Assembly (NCBI GenBank): GCA_017459485.1
Contig: JAFUCW010000265.1
Coordinates: forward strand, 1-7,492
DNA: 7,492 bases
Source: Eggerthellaceae bacterium
GTDB lineage: Bacteria > Actinomycetota > Coriobacteriia > Coriobacteriales > Eggerthellaceae
Direction: 5' to 3'
The position numbers and the translations under genes were made by a program. Under the pieces are notes generated by a model. It saw nothing but the letters and a program-made list of their open reading frames with translations, was not told where the DNA came from and made no database searches. Below are positions 1 through 5,521 of the stretch, piece after piece (the stretch's first letter is position 1; each line of letters begins with the position of its first letter).

Positions 1-2
1 CT

Positions 3-143
3 AATCAAGCCGCGTCCTGCACGCCGCACCCTCCTGGCTGCAGGACGCGCCATGCTCCCAATGGGGCGTGGTGCGCGTTGTTGGCGCATGCGGACCTGCC
101 GTATGGCAAGTGTCGCACGAACCATGTGGTAGGAAGCATTTAA
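3..143 (+). other. Possible C-terminal tail of an upstream gene (uncertain)
   Basis: The frame starting at base 3 is open to a TAA at 141-143 and would encode about 46 residues rich in Cys and His, with mostly G/C third positions. It would end 16 bases before the permease start, an operon-like spacing. The frame starting at base 1 is also open, to a TAG at 130-132, and the remaining frame stops at 2-4, so the true end of the upstream gene cannot be decided here. If the tail is real, the expected partner is the ATP-binding subunit of the same ABC importer. I recognise no domain in these residues. Confidence 0.2.
11..49. repeat. Perfect 11-bp inverted repeat (hairpin) in the leader
   Basis: Bases 11-21 (CGCGTCCTGCA) are exactly complementary to 39-49 (TGCAGGACGCG), with a 17-base GC-rich loop. 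There is no T-run after the right arm, so it is not a classical intrinsic terminator. It lies about 100 bases before the permease start and seven bases after a TAA at 2-4. It could be the 3' hairpin of an upstream gene or a processing or stabilising structure in a polycistronic mRNA. The pairing is seen directly; the role is inferred. Confidence 0.6.
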
Positions 144-145
144 GT

Positions 146-151
146 AAGGAG
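146..151 (+). promoter_or_regulatory. Ribosome binding site of the ABC permease
   Basis: AAGGAG lies eight bases before a GTG codon at 160-162. This spacing supports the GTG as the real start, because the first in-frame ATG lies far inside the first membrane region. Confidence 0.75.
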
Positions 152-159
152 TTACGACC

Positions 160-918
160 GTGTCGAAGTTTTTCAAAAACTACGGAGGCGTTCTCGCCAT
201 CGGCGTGGGAATTATCATATTCTACATTCTGATGACCGATGTGTTCCATGTTCTGTCTCCGTTTCTGTTCCCCAGCCTGTTCGACGTGATCAAGCTGATT
301 CCCGAGTACATCGGCAAGCTGTTCAACGGCATGTGGAGCTCGCTGTTCCTGCTGGTTATCGCATACTCGCTTGCAGTGGTTACCGCCATTTCGCTGGGAA
401 CGCTCATCGGGTTGAGGTCGGGGCTGCGCAAGAACATCACGCCCTACATCAACGCGTTTAGCGCTATCCCTGTTCCGCTGCTCACGCCGTATGCCATCAA
501 CCTCTTCCCGACGTTTAAGGCAGCTTCGATCTTCCTGATTTGGCTGGCGGCATTCTGGGTCATTCTTGGTACTACCATCAATGCAGTGCTCACTATTGAC
601 AAGCGTTATCTCGAAAATGCCGAAACGCTGAAGATGTCGGGCGCCGAAAAGCTGTTCCGCGTGGTGCTGCCCGCTGCATCTCCTGCAATCCTTACCGGTT
701 GCTCGATCGCTCTCACGCTTTCGTTCATGATGCTGGCGGTCGCCGAAATGTTCGGCGCGGACTCCGGCATGGCTTACTTCGTGCAGTACTATTCCGACTT
801 CGCGCGTTTCGACCTGGTAATGCTGGGCTTCTTGTTCACGGCAACGGTCCTTGTGCTGATCATGTACCTGTTCGACAAGCTCAAGGCACGCATTCTGCAC
901 TGGACGATCAACAACTAA
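160..918 (+). CDS. NitT/TauT-type ABC transporter permease
   Basis: This is an inner-membrane subunit of an ATP-driven importer of the nitrate/sulfonate/taurine/thiamine-precursor group (binding-protein-dependent permease superfamily). The 252 residues are typical length. Hydrophobic segments lie at about 9-28, 58-85, 100-116, 121-144, 178-199 and 219-238. The cytoplasmic EAA loop that docks the ATPase is clear at about 150-176 (ENAETLKMSG, then VVLP), with the conserved Gly161 and Leu170-Pro171. A LFPS segment after the first membrane helix matches the LPSP-like motif of TauC/SsuC relatives. The GTG start has a good ribosome site. The substrate cannot be read from the permease. The binding protein and ATPase are not visible and probably lie upstream. 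The locus could serve sulfonates, aromatic or methylated compounds, or a vitamin precursor. Family call is firm, substrate unknown. Confidence 0.9.
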   Translation: MSKFFKNYGGVLAIGVGIIIFYILMTDVFHVLSPFLFPSLFDVIKLIPEYIGKLFNGMWSSLFLLVIAYSLAVVTAISLGTLIGLRSGLRKNITPYINAFSAIPVPLLTPYAINLFPTFKAASIFLIWLAAFWVILGTTINAVLTIDKRYLENAETLKMSGAEKLFRVVLPAASPAILTGCSIALTLSFMMLAVAEMFGADSGMAYFVQYYSDFARFDLVMLGFLFTATVLVLIMYLFDKLKARILHWTINN

Positions 919-924
919 TTCTTA

Positions 925-985
925 TTGCGGCAGGGCGCTGTGCAAGACCTACCATGATTGCAATCCAAGTGCCCTGCAGCGCAAC
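925..985 (+). terminator. Long-loop hairpin just after the permease
   Basis: TTGCG plus GCAGGGC (925-936) pair with GCCCTGC plus CGCAA (971-985), interrupted only by two extra bases on the right arm. The loop is 34 bases. It begins seven bases after the permease stop. It lacks a following T-run, so it may protect the 3' end or assist termination rather than act alone. Confidence 0.35.
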
Positions 986-994
986 TCGCCCGGG

Positions 995-1031
995 ATCGAG
1001 GAGTCTGCCCTCCCTAGAACCCCTCGATTTT
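995..1031 (+). terminator. Weak intrinsic terminator candidate
   Basis: ATCGAGG (995-1001) pairs with CCTCGAT (1022-1028) across a 20-base loop, and the right arm runs into TTTT (1028-1031). Its position between the permease stop and the next gene fits a terminator, but the stem is short and the T-run is only four bases. Confidence 0.35.
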
Positions 1032-1164
1032 GTGGCATTCATCTCGGGAGAGCGGTCCTTCTTAACCGTGTGTGCGCACAGCACATGGTCATAAGGGCCG
1101 CGCTCTCGATTTCGTTACTATCACGTGTTGGGAAAAGTTCGATAATAAGAGGCGGGAAGAGACA

Positions 1165-1722
1165 ATGGGCAAAAACAATATCGCACGAATAACGGCATAC
1201 GTTGCCCTTGTGGTTGTTTGCTTCGGGTGCATAGGCTGCGCGACGTCAGGCGGAGAGCAAAGTTTGGGCACCAACGAACAGGCTGACACGGTTAATGCCA
1301 GCACGTACGAAGCCAGCATTGAATACGTGGATACATCTTATCTGAAGGACCATCTTGAGTCTTCGACCATTGTCGACGTGCGCACGCCAAGCGAATACAC
1401 AGGCACAGCTGACATCAACAATATGCGTGCGGGCCACATACCTGGTGCCATAAATATTTCGTATGCGAAGCTAGCGGATGAGAGTGGAAATCCTCTTGAC
1501 GAAAAGGACGTAGAGCACTTTCTTCAGTTGAAAGAGCTTTCCCCAAGCGATCCAGTTGTTCTCTACTCGGGAAGCGACGACCGTGCGGAAGGTGCGGCAA
1601 AAGTGCTTCTGGTGCATGGTTTTACCAACGTGAGCCTTTATGAAGGCGGTTTCGACGAGTGGGCTGCAGACGAAAGCAACTTTGTGGATCGTGGCACTCC
1701 TGCCTGTTGCGAAGTAGGCTAG
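1165..1722 (+). CDS. Rhodanese-domain lipoprotein, catalytic Cys replaced by Ser
   Basis: The predicted protein is exported and has 185 residues. Residues 1-25 form a lipoprotein signal: basic start, hydrophobic stretch (ITAYVALVVVCF), then Cys22 or Cys25 as lipidation site; both candidates have Cys at -3, which is unusual. Residues about 53-178 are a single rhodanese fold: VDVRTPSEY (70-78), GHIPGAINISY (90-100), then the active-site loop VVLYSGSDDRA (131-141). In active rhodaneses the loop reads YC; here position 135 is Ser, so sulfur transfer by the usual persulfide is unlikely. The protein ends in a Cys-Cys pair (181-182). I start at ATG 1165, after a purine-rich GGCGGGAAGAG stretch, because an earlier in-frame start at 1072 would put 31 charged residues before the signal peptide. 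Neighbours suggest no pathway. It may bind sulfur species or a partner outside the membrane; this is inference. Confidence 0.85.
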   Translation: MGKNNIARITAYVALVVVCFGCIGCATSGGEQSLGTNEQADTVNASTYEASIEYVDTSYLKDHLESSTIVDVRTPSEYTGTADINNMRAGHIPGAINISYAKLADESGNPLDEKDVEHFLQLKELSPSDPVVLYSGSDDRAEGAAKVLLVHGFTNVSLYEGGFDEWAADESNFVDRGTPACCEVG

Positions 1723-1764
1723 TTCGAACATTTGGCGACTACAACTAAGCGTGCAGTAGTGCAC

Positions 1765-1771
1765 GAAAGGA
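1765..1771 (+). promoter_or_regulatory. Ribosome binding site of the HAD gene
   Basis: GAAAGGA ends four bases before ATG 1776. A small perfect inverted repeat, GTGCA-GTAG-TGCAC (1751-1764), sits immediately upstream and could affect access to this site. Confidence 0.55.
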
Positions 1772-1775
1772 ACCA

Positions 1776-2243
1776 ATGCTACCTATAGACATACCTGGAT
1801 TCGATCCGCTGGCCATCGAGCATGTCTTGCTGGACTTTAACGGCACAATTGCAATGGATGGCAGGCTTGTGCCAGGAGCGTTGCAGGCCATAGGTTCTCT
1901 TGGTGAATGCGCGCACGTGGCGGTGCTCACGGCAGACACGTATGGAACAGTCGAAGCGCAATGTGCACCGCTCGGCGTTGAAGTGCGTACGTTTCCTCAG
2001 GCAGGAGCTGCACAGTTCAAGGAAGAATACGCACGCTCTCTTGTTGGGCATGTGGCGGTGTTGGGCAACGGCCGCAACGACATTGGCATGTTCGATGCCG
2101 CCGACCTTTCCATTGTTGTTATAGATGCAGAAGGCGCCTGCGCTTCCCTGTTTGTTCATGCCGACATTGTTGTGCGCAATGCCATTGAAGGCTTGGAGCT
2201 GCTTTTGCATCCCGATCGCATCCGTGCCACCCTGCGTAGCTAG
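1776..2243 (+). CDS. HAD-family hydrolase, soluble P-type ATPase-like
   Basis: This is a small cytoplasmic HAD-superfamily protein of 155 residues with no cap domain. Motif I is LLDFNGTIAMDG (18-29), with Asp20 as nucleophile; the +2 residue is Asn22 instead of the Asp used by most HAD phosphatases. Motif II is LTADT (51-55), motif III is probably Lys82, and motif IV is GNGRNDIGMF (97-106). The DxNGT start plus GNGRND resembles the COG4087 group (soluble P-type ATPase-like), related to the phosphorylation domain of metal-pumping P-type ATPases. The substrate is unknown. It follows the rhodanese lipoprotein by 53 bases on the same strand, so cotranscription is possible, and converges with the CobW-like gene, leaving 27 bases without an evident terminator. 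Family assignment is good; physiological role is open. Confidence 0.85.
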   Translation: MLPIDIPGFDPLAIEHVLLDFNGTIAMDGRLVPGALQAIGSLGECAHVAVLTADTYGTVEAQCAPLGVEVRTFPQAGAAQFKEEYARSLVGHVAVLGNGRNDIGMFDAADLSIVVIDAEGACASLFVHADIVVRNAIEGLELLLHPDRIRATLRS

Positions 2244-2270
2244 CGAATAAGCGCACGAAGGGGTCAGGCT

Positions 2271-3281
2271 CTAGAGGGTGAGCGCCTCGATAGCGCTGCT
2301 GCGACCGATAACGACGAGCTTCGTATCCCCAGCGTAGGAGGAGGGAGTTGCGCTCGAACGTCCGTTGACGAACTCGAAGTGGGTCATGCCGCAATCCGCA
2401 TTGTGCAAGAAGCCTTTGGCACGTAAAATGCCTTGGTCGGACAGCTTTTCGGTCAGCTTAGAGAGAGCCGCTTCGTCGAACGCTTCTTCTGGATGGAGCA
2501 CGGTCGAGGAAAACCCTGCGTGCCCATGTTGGTGCGCGTGGCCGCTGTGGTCGTGACCGCCGTGTTCATCGTGCCCATGGCCACCGCCCTCGTGCCCGTT
2601 GTGTCCGTGCGCGTCATCCTGCGCGTTGCTGTCCGCATTGCTTGCATCCACACTTTCGGCATAGGCTTGCGCGGAAAGTTCCAGGAGCTCTAGTCCGTCG
2701 AGCTCGTCCCAAGGCGTGTCGCATACGCCCACAACGCGCTTGGCTATGCGCGCAATGGCTTCGTGCGCTCGCGAAAGCCCTTCGGCACTCACTTCCTGCG
2801 TGTGGCTGAGCACGATGAAACGTGCTTGCTCTAATTGCTGCAGGTACACCGGAATCTCGAAGTCGACCATTTCGGCGACGTCGGTAGCGTCGACGATGGT
2901 GGTTATGGAGCTCATTTGCACGGGGGCATCCACGCGCTCTTGCAGATAGCTCATCGTGCAGGTAGCCTCCAGCTCGTCGGGCCCTGCCAGCCCTGTGGGC
3001 TCAATGACAATGCGGTCGGGGCGGTAGGTGTTCACGATGTCAGAAATACTCGTGATGAAGTCCGACTTCAGCGTGCAGCAGATGCATCCCGAAGCGAGCG
3101 TGCGTGCCTCGAAGTTATCTGTTTGAATGAGGTCGTTGTCGATCGCCTCTTTGCCGAACTCGTTTTCAATCAGCGCAATGCGCTGCGCTGCCAACCCGTC
3201 GGCAAGCAGCTTGTTGATGAACGTGGTCTTTCCGGCTCCCAAAAAGCCACCGATTATGTCGATCTTCACAGAGCCTTCCAT
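2271..3281 (-). CDS. CobW/G3E-family GTPase with His-rich metal-binding segment
   Basis: This is a 336-residue cytoplasmic GTPase of the COG0523 (CobW/YjiA/ZigA) family, whose members deliver or insert metals (zinc, cobalt, others). Visible motifs: Walker A GGFLGAGKTT (11-20), the metal-binding Cys66-x-Cys68-Cys69, Walker B/switch EPTGLAGP (94-101), and at the guanine-specificity position LSHTQE (158-163), which departs from NKxD. Residues 224-255 hold twelve His among Gly/Asp/Glu, a probable metal-buffering loop between the GTPase and the CobW C-terminal domain (about 258-336). Relatives often begin MKIDIIGG, so the start could instead be GTG at codon 5 (3267-3269), preceded closely by GGAAGG; the ATG chosen here has AAGGAG 13 bases upstream, rather far. 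It follows the transposase-like gene by 17 bases on the same strand. A metal-supply role for the nearby zinc/corrinoid enzymes is plausible but inferred. Confidence 0.9.
   Translation of the reverse strand: MEGSVKIDIIGGFLGAGKTTFINKLLADGLAAQRIALIENEFGKEAIDNDLIQTDNFEARTLASGCICCTLKSDFITSISDIVNTYRPDRIVIEPTGLAGPDELEATCTMSYLQERVDAPVQMSSITTIVDATDVAEMVDFEIPVYLQQLEQARFIVLSHTQEVSAEGLSRAHEAIARIAKRVVGVCDTPWDELDGLELLELSAQAYAESVDASNADSNAQDDAHGHNGHEGGGHGHDEHGGHDHSGHAHQHGHAGFSSTVLHPEEAFDEAALSKLTEKLSDQGILRAKGFLHNADCGMTHFEFVNGRSSATPSSYAGDTKLVVIGRSSAIEALTL
2572..2612 (-). other. His-rich coding segment core
   Basis: This is the densest part of the GTPase His-rich loop. It reads as alternating Gly-His and Asp/Glu-His codons, giving a low-complexity DNA stretch rich in GTG, CAT and GCC on the plus strand. 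Such tracts expand and contract by slippage, so the length probably varies between strains. Confidence 0.5.
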
Positions 3282-3294
3282 CGGTGCGCCTCAT

Positions 3295-3300
3295 CTCCTT
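3295..3300 (-). promoter_or_regulatory. AAGGAG overlapping the stop of the upstream gene
   Basis: On the minus strand the transposase-like gene ends TAAGGAG, so its stop codon shares bases with a Shine-Dalgarno-like AAGGAG. This lies 13 bases before the ATG of the CobW-like GTPase, longer than optimal. The arrangement suggests translational coupling of the two genes, or else a true start at an internal GTG. Confidence 0.4.
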
Positions 3301-4999
3301 ACGGTTCTTTTCTAGCCTCCTGCATCATGCGACCCAGATCCGTTGCGCTGACCAGTTGCCGCGACAAATCTACGTTCGCTGCTTCGGCAAGCGCATCGCT
3401 TAGGCGGGAGCGGTAGTCGAAGAAGAACAGGCCAGGGCTTATCTCGCGCCCGGTCAAGCGCGACAACGTCAAGCATGCCGAATCGCTCAGGAAGCGGTGC
3501 TCCCCGCCAAGGAGAAGCTGTATGCTGCAGGCAGCAAGATAGCATATCAGAAAGTGGGCATGAAGGTAGGAGTCGCGCGGAACCGACCCAGGGCATGTGC
3601 TCCATTCGCCCCAGGGCGGCTTAAAGAAGCTCCGCCAGAAGAACAGGTTCTGGTACAGGTTGACAACCAGATTGGCGGGAAGATCGAGTTCTGACGTGAT
3701 GATATTGCAGAACCCGTCCATTGCCTCGTCGGCCGATATCTTGTCCCAGTACACATGCCACACACGGTCGCCAATGTCCCCTGGTTTGGCGTCTCCGAAC
3801 CCCCGCACGGCGCGCATGGGACGCACACTGCCGTCGGAAGGGGCTCCGTGGGCAACCACGTCTTCGTTGCGTTTGACAATGTGGAAGCGGTCGAACCTGC
3901 TGTACTCGAACGCCTCCCTCCACCAGAAGGCCACCTCTTTGACGGCAATACTGCTTGGGCACTTGGAATTCTGCTTGTCCTCAAGCTGCCGGATACTCAT
4001 GCGCTCCTTGTAGCGGGAGCCGTCTATGCCAATGGTCTGGTAGTCCGTGCTGTCGAGCACCCATTCGCGCGAAGCGCGCAGCCCCTTGCGCATGGACTGC
4101 AGGAACACGAATCCGAAGTTATCTTCCAACAATGCTGAAAGCTCGTGGGTATTGGTTCCGATAGATTTGTTGGTAACGACGACGAGCCGTTCGTCGGGGT
4201 GGCGTTTGGCAAGCTCTGGTACGGTGGGCAGCGGGCTGAGCGCGCTGGCAAGGTGCGAGTCTGACACGCAGTAGTCGATAGGCAGTCCTGTGCCGTCTAC
4301 CATGATGGCTGCCTGCACAATGGGGCTTTTGCGCTCGTCCCATCGCTTGTTGTGTTCGGGATGGGTCCAGCTGGACTCTTCTATGTAGAAGTTGGAAACA
4401 AGGCAGAACGTACGCGAGTTTTTGGTTTCACTGCGCCAGCTTTCGAGTGCGGCGTTAATGTGAGGAGTTATGCCTTCCGATGAGCCACCCAGCAATTCGA
4501 CGCCCTTGAAAACATCGTTGCGCGTAAGGTCGGCAAGGCCGGGGATGCGACTGCGTTGCGCCCAGGCGTCCATGATCAGCTGGGGGTGGGCTATGCGGCT
4601 CCAGACCAACAATTCGGTAAGGCGAGACACCTTCTTCAGGCGGGCTGGATCAACGCCTGCTGCCTGCAACGCACTGTCGAGGCGGAGGCAACGATGGAGG
4701 GCCGAAAGCACAGCCGCAGCTCCCGCCTCTAATGTGCGAGCTGTGCCAAAGGGAATCTTCGCTTCTGGGGAGAGCATGACGGGAACCGTCGGCTTCTGGT
4801 CCTCTTCGTGTATGCTGTTGAGGTTGTCGACAACGCCTTGGAAATGCGCAATAGGGTCGGGATGCGTTTGCTGCAAATCGTCCACGTAGCCCAGGCTCCA
4901 GAGCGTTTTCGAGCGCGTCTTCCCTTCCGGCGTGCGGTAGCTTTGCACGATAGAAAGATAGATGCGCCCATTCGGCTTTTTCTGCTTTCGTAGATGCAT
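3299..4999 (-). CDS. IS1634-type transposase-like protein lacking the DDE residues
   Basis: The uninterrupted 566 residues match the IS1634 (IS4-superfamily) layout end to end: N-terminal KKPNGRIYLSIVQSYR and LGYVDDL (8-43), DPIAHF (48-53), a helical region (90-190), the RNase H-like core (197-460), AHFLICYLA (481-489) and the FFFDYRSRL tail (525-533). By my alignment to remembered family sequences, the first Asp (YDVTN-like motif) is Leu200 in CLVSNFY, the second (VADKGL-like) is Asn277 in VVTNKSI, and the catalytic Glu is Arg456. Of the Y-R-E-K signature only Tyr449 remains. DNA cutting by the known mechanism should be impossible. Other odd points are no ribosome site before ATG 4999 (an in-frame stop lies at 5015-5017, so no earlier start is available) and no obvious terminal inverted repeats. 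It may be domesticated as a DNA-binding protein; alternatively it is a recently inactivated element. Confidence 0.8.
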   Translation of the reverse strand: MHLRKQKKPNGRIYLSIVQSYRTPEGKTRSKTLWSLGYVDDLQQTHPDPIAHFQGVVDNLNSIHEEDQKPTVPVMLSPEAKIPFGTARTLEAGAAAVLSALHRCLRLDSALQAAGVDPARLKKVSRLTELLVWSRIAHPQLIMDAWAQRSRIPGLADLTRNDVFKGVELLGGSSEGITPHINAALESWRSETKNSRTFCLVSNFYIEESSWTHPEHNKRWDERKSPIVQAAIMVDGTGLPIDYCVSDSHLASALSPLPTVPELAKRHPDERLVVVTNKSIGTNTHELSALLEDNFGFVFLQSMRKGLRASREWVLDSTDYQTIGIDGSRYKERMSIRQLEDKQNSKCPSSIAVKEVAFWWREAFEYSRFDRFHIVKRNEDVVAHGAPSDGSVRPMRAVRGFGDAKPGDIGDRVWHVYWDKISADEAMDGFCNIITSELDLPANLVVNLYQNLFFWRSFFKPPWGEWSTCPGSVPRDSYLHAHFLICYLAACSIQLLLGGEHRFLSDSACLTLSRLTGREISPGLFFFDYRSRLSDALAEAANVDLSRQLVSATDLGRMMQEARKEP

Positions 5000-5059
5000 G
5001 GGAAAACTGTACGTTCAGCGCACAGCGAATGCACTATCGTTTTACATCAATCCACTGGT

Positions 5060-5088
5060 AATCTACGCATAGAGAGTATCAATGGCAA
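5060..5088 (-). promoter_or_regulatory. Candidate sigma-70-type promoter for the transposase-like gene
   Basis: On the minus strand TTGCCA (5083-5088) and TAGATT (5060-5065) are separated by 17 bases, giving fair -35 and -10 matches about 60 bases before the ATG at 4999. No other pair with this spacing stood out. This is based on consensus only. Confidence 0.3.
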
Positions 5089-5390
5089 TTTGTTCATTAA
5101 ATAAGAGGAAAGTGAACAGGAGTTTTGATACTAACGCAACAAACGGCTCTTGCGCTGTAGACAAGTAATTTGCCCACGAGGTACGTGCGTTATTACCCGC
5201 CTTCGATAATCCTGATAGGCTTCGAAGAGTCCGAGAAGGTTCCCGTTTGTTTTTCTGCATTGCTCAGACGCTTTCTGCTGCAGGGTACATTCTGCATAGC
5301 CGTATAAGCACAACAAGAAACCCGTGAAATGTATGAGCGAATAGCTGCGAGCAGGACGCATACCGTATCGCCCAAGAAGGGGGAAGGTTT

Positions 5391-5429
5391 ATGCATAAAG
5401 GCAATCGAATTACTTCAATCAATAGATAG
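5391..5429 (+). CDS. Possible 12-residue leader peptide (speculative)
   Basis: ATG at 5391 opens a 12-codon frame (MHKGNRITSINR, then TAG). A very purine-rich, Shine-Dalgarno-like AAGGGGGAAGG stretch ends three bases before it. It ends two bases before an imperfect 16-bp inverted repeat and 92 bases before the MtaA-like gene. A strong ribosome site on such a short frame could mean a regulatory leader, but no run of one amino acid suggests attenuation, and chance is quite possible. Confidence 0.2.
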   Translation: MHKGNRITSINR

Positions 5430-5430
5430 G

Positions 5431-5473
5431 CGTCTTCTTACTCCAAAGTTTTGAGCCTTGGAGCAAGAAAACG
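5431..5473. promoter_or_regulatory. 16-bp imperfect inverted repeat upstream of the MtaA-like gene
   Basis: Bases 5431-5446 and 5458-5473 pair at 14 of 16 positions around an 11-base centre; the inner six (CTCCAA/TTGGAG) are perfect. It lies about 50 bases before the methyltransferase start. With no T-run after it, I favour a regulator-binding operator or a leader RNA hairpin over a terminator. Confidence 0.45.
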
Positions 5474-5511
5474 TGTGCAAGGGTAGACCGATTGGCCATG
5501 GGCCACGAAGG

Positions 5512-5517
5512 AAGGAG
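5512..5517 (+). promoter_or_regulatory. Ribosome binding site deciding the MtaA-like start
   Basis: AAGGAG lies four bases before ATG 5522. The frame is open further back to a TTG at 5492, but that codon has no comparable site, so ATG 5522 is preferred. Confidence 0.7.
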
Positions 5518-5521
5518 AACT

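Larger units (their letters stand above)
5000..5521. other. AT-richer divergent intergenic region, 522 bases
   Basis: This stretch separates the transposase-like gene (leftward) from the MtaA-like gene (rightward). It looks richer in A/T than its flanks, as expected of a two-way promoter region. I see no recognisable protein in any frame, no tRNA and no clear cobalamin-riboswitch B12 box. It holds a leftward promoter candidate (5060-5088), a tiny possible leader ORF (5391-5429) and an imperfect dyad (5431-5473). Minus-strand open frames of 65-76 codons across 5063-5396 overlap each other and resemble nothing I know, so I treat them as chance. Confidence 0.5.

Noticed and set aside
1..900. 299-codon open frame on the minus strand
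   Set aside because: It is exactly antisense to the clearly assigned ABC permease, and its product is a low-complexity mix rich in Arg, Gln and His, as expected from reading G/C-rich third positions backwards.
1071..1080. Perfect palindrome TGTGCGCACA upstream of the rhodanese lipoprotein
   Set aside because: Ten self-complementary bases alone occur often by chance, and no promoter could be placed next to it, so I do not call an operator.
2119..3416. Several overlapping plus-strand frames opposite the CobW-like gene
   Set aside because: They are shadows of a gene with complete G3E motifs on the minus strand, and none shows a family motif or a ribosome site.
5112..5168. GTG-started 18-codon plus-strand frame after AAGAGGA
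   Set aside because: It is very short, resembles nothing known, and the purine stretch is too close to the GTG to be convincing.
5000..5521. Cobalamin riboswitch ahead of the methyltransferase gene
   Set aside because: I looked for the conserved B12-box pattern near the 3' side of the leader and did not find it; the length would allow one, so a covariance-model search would be needed to exclude it fully.
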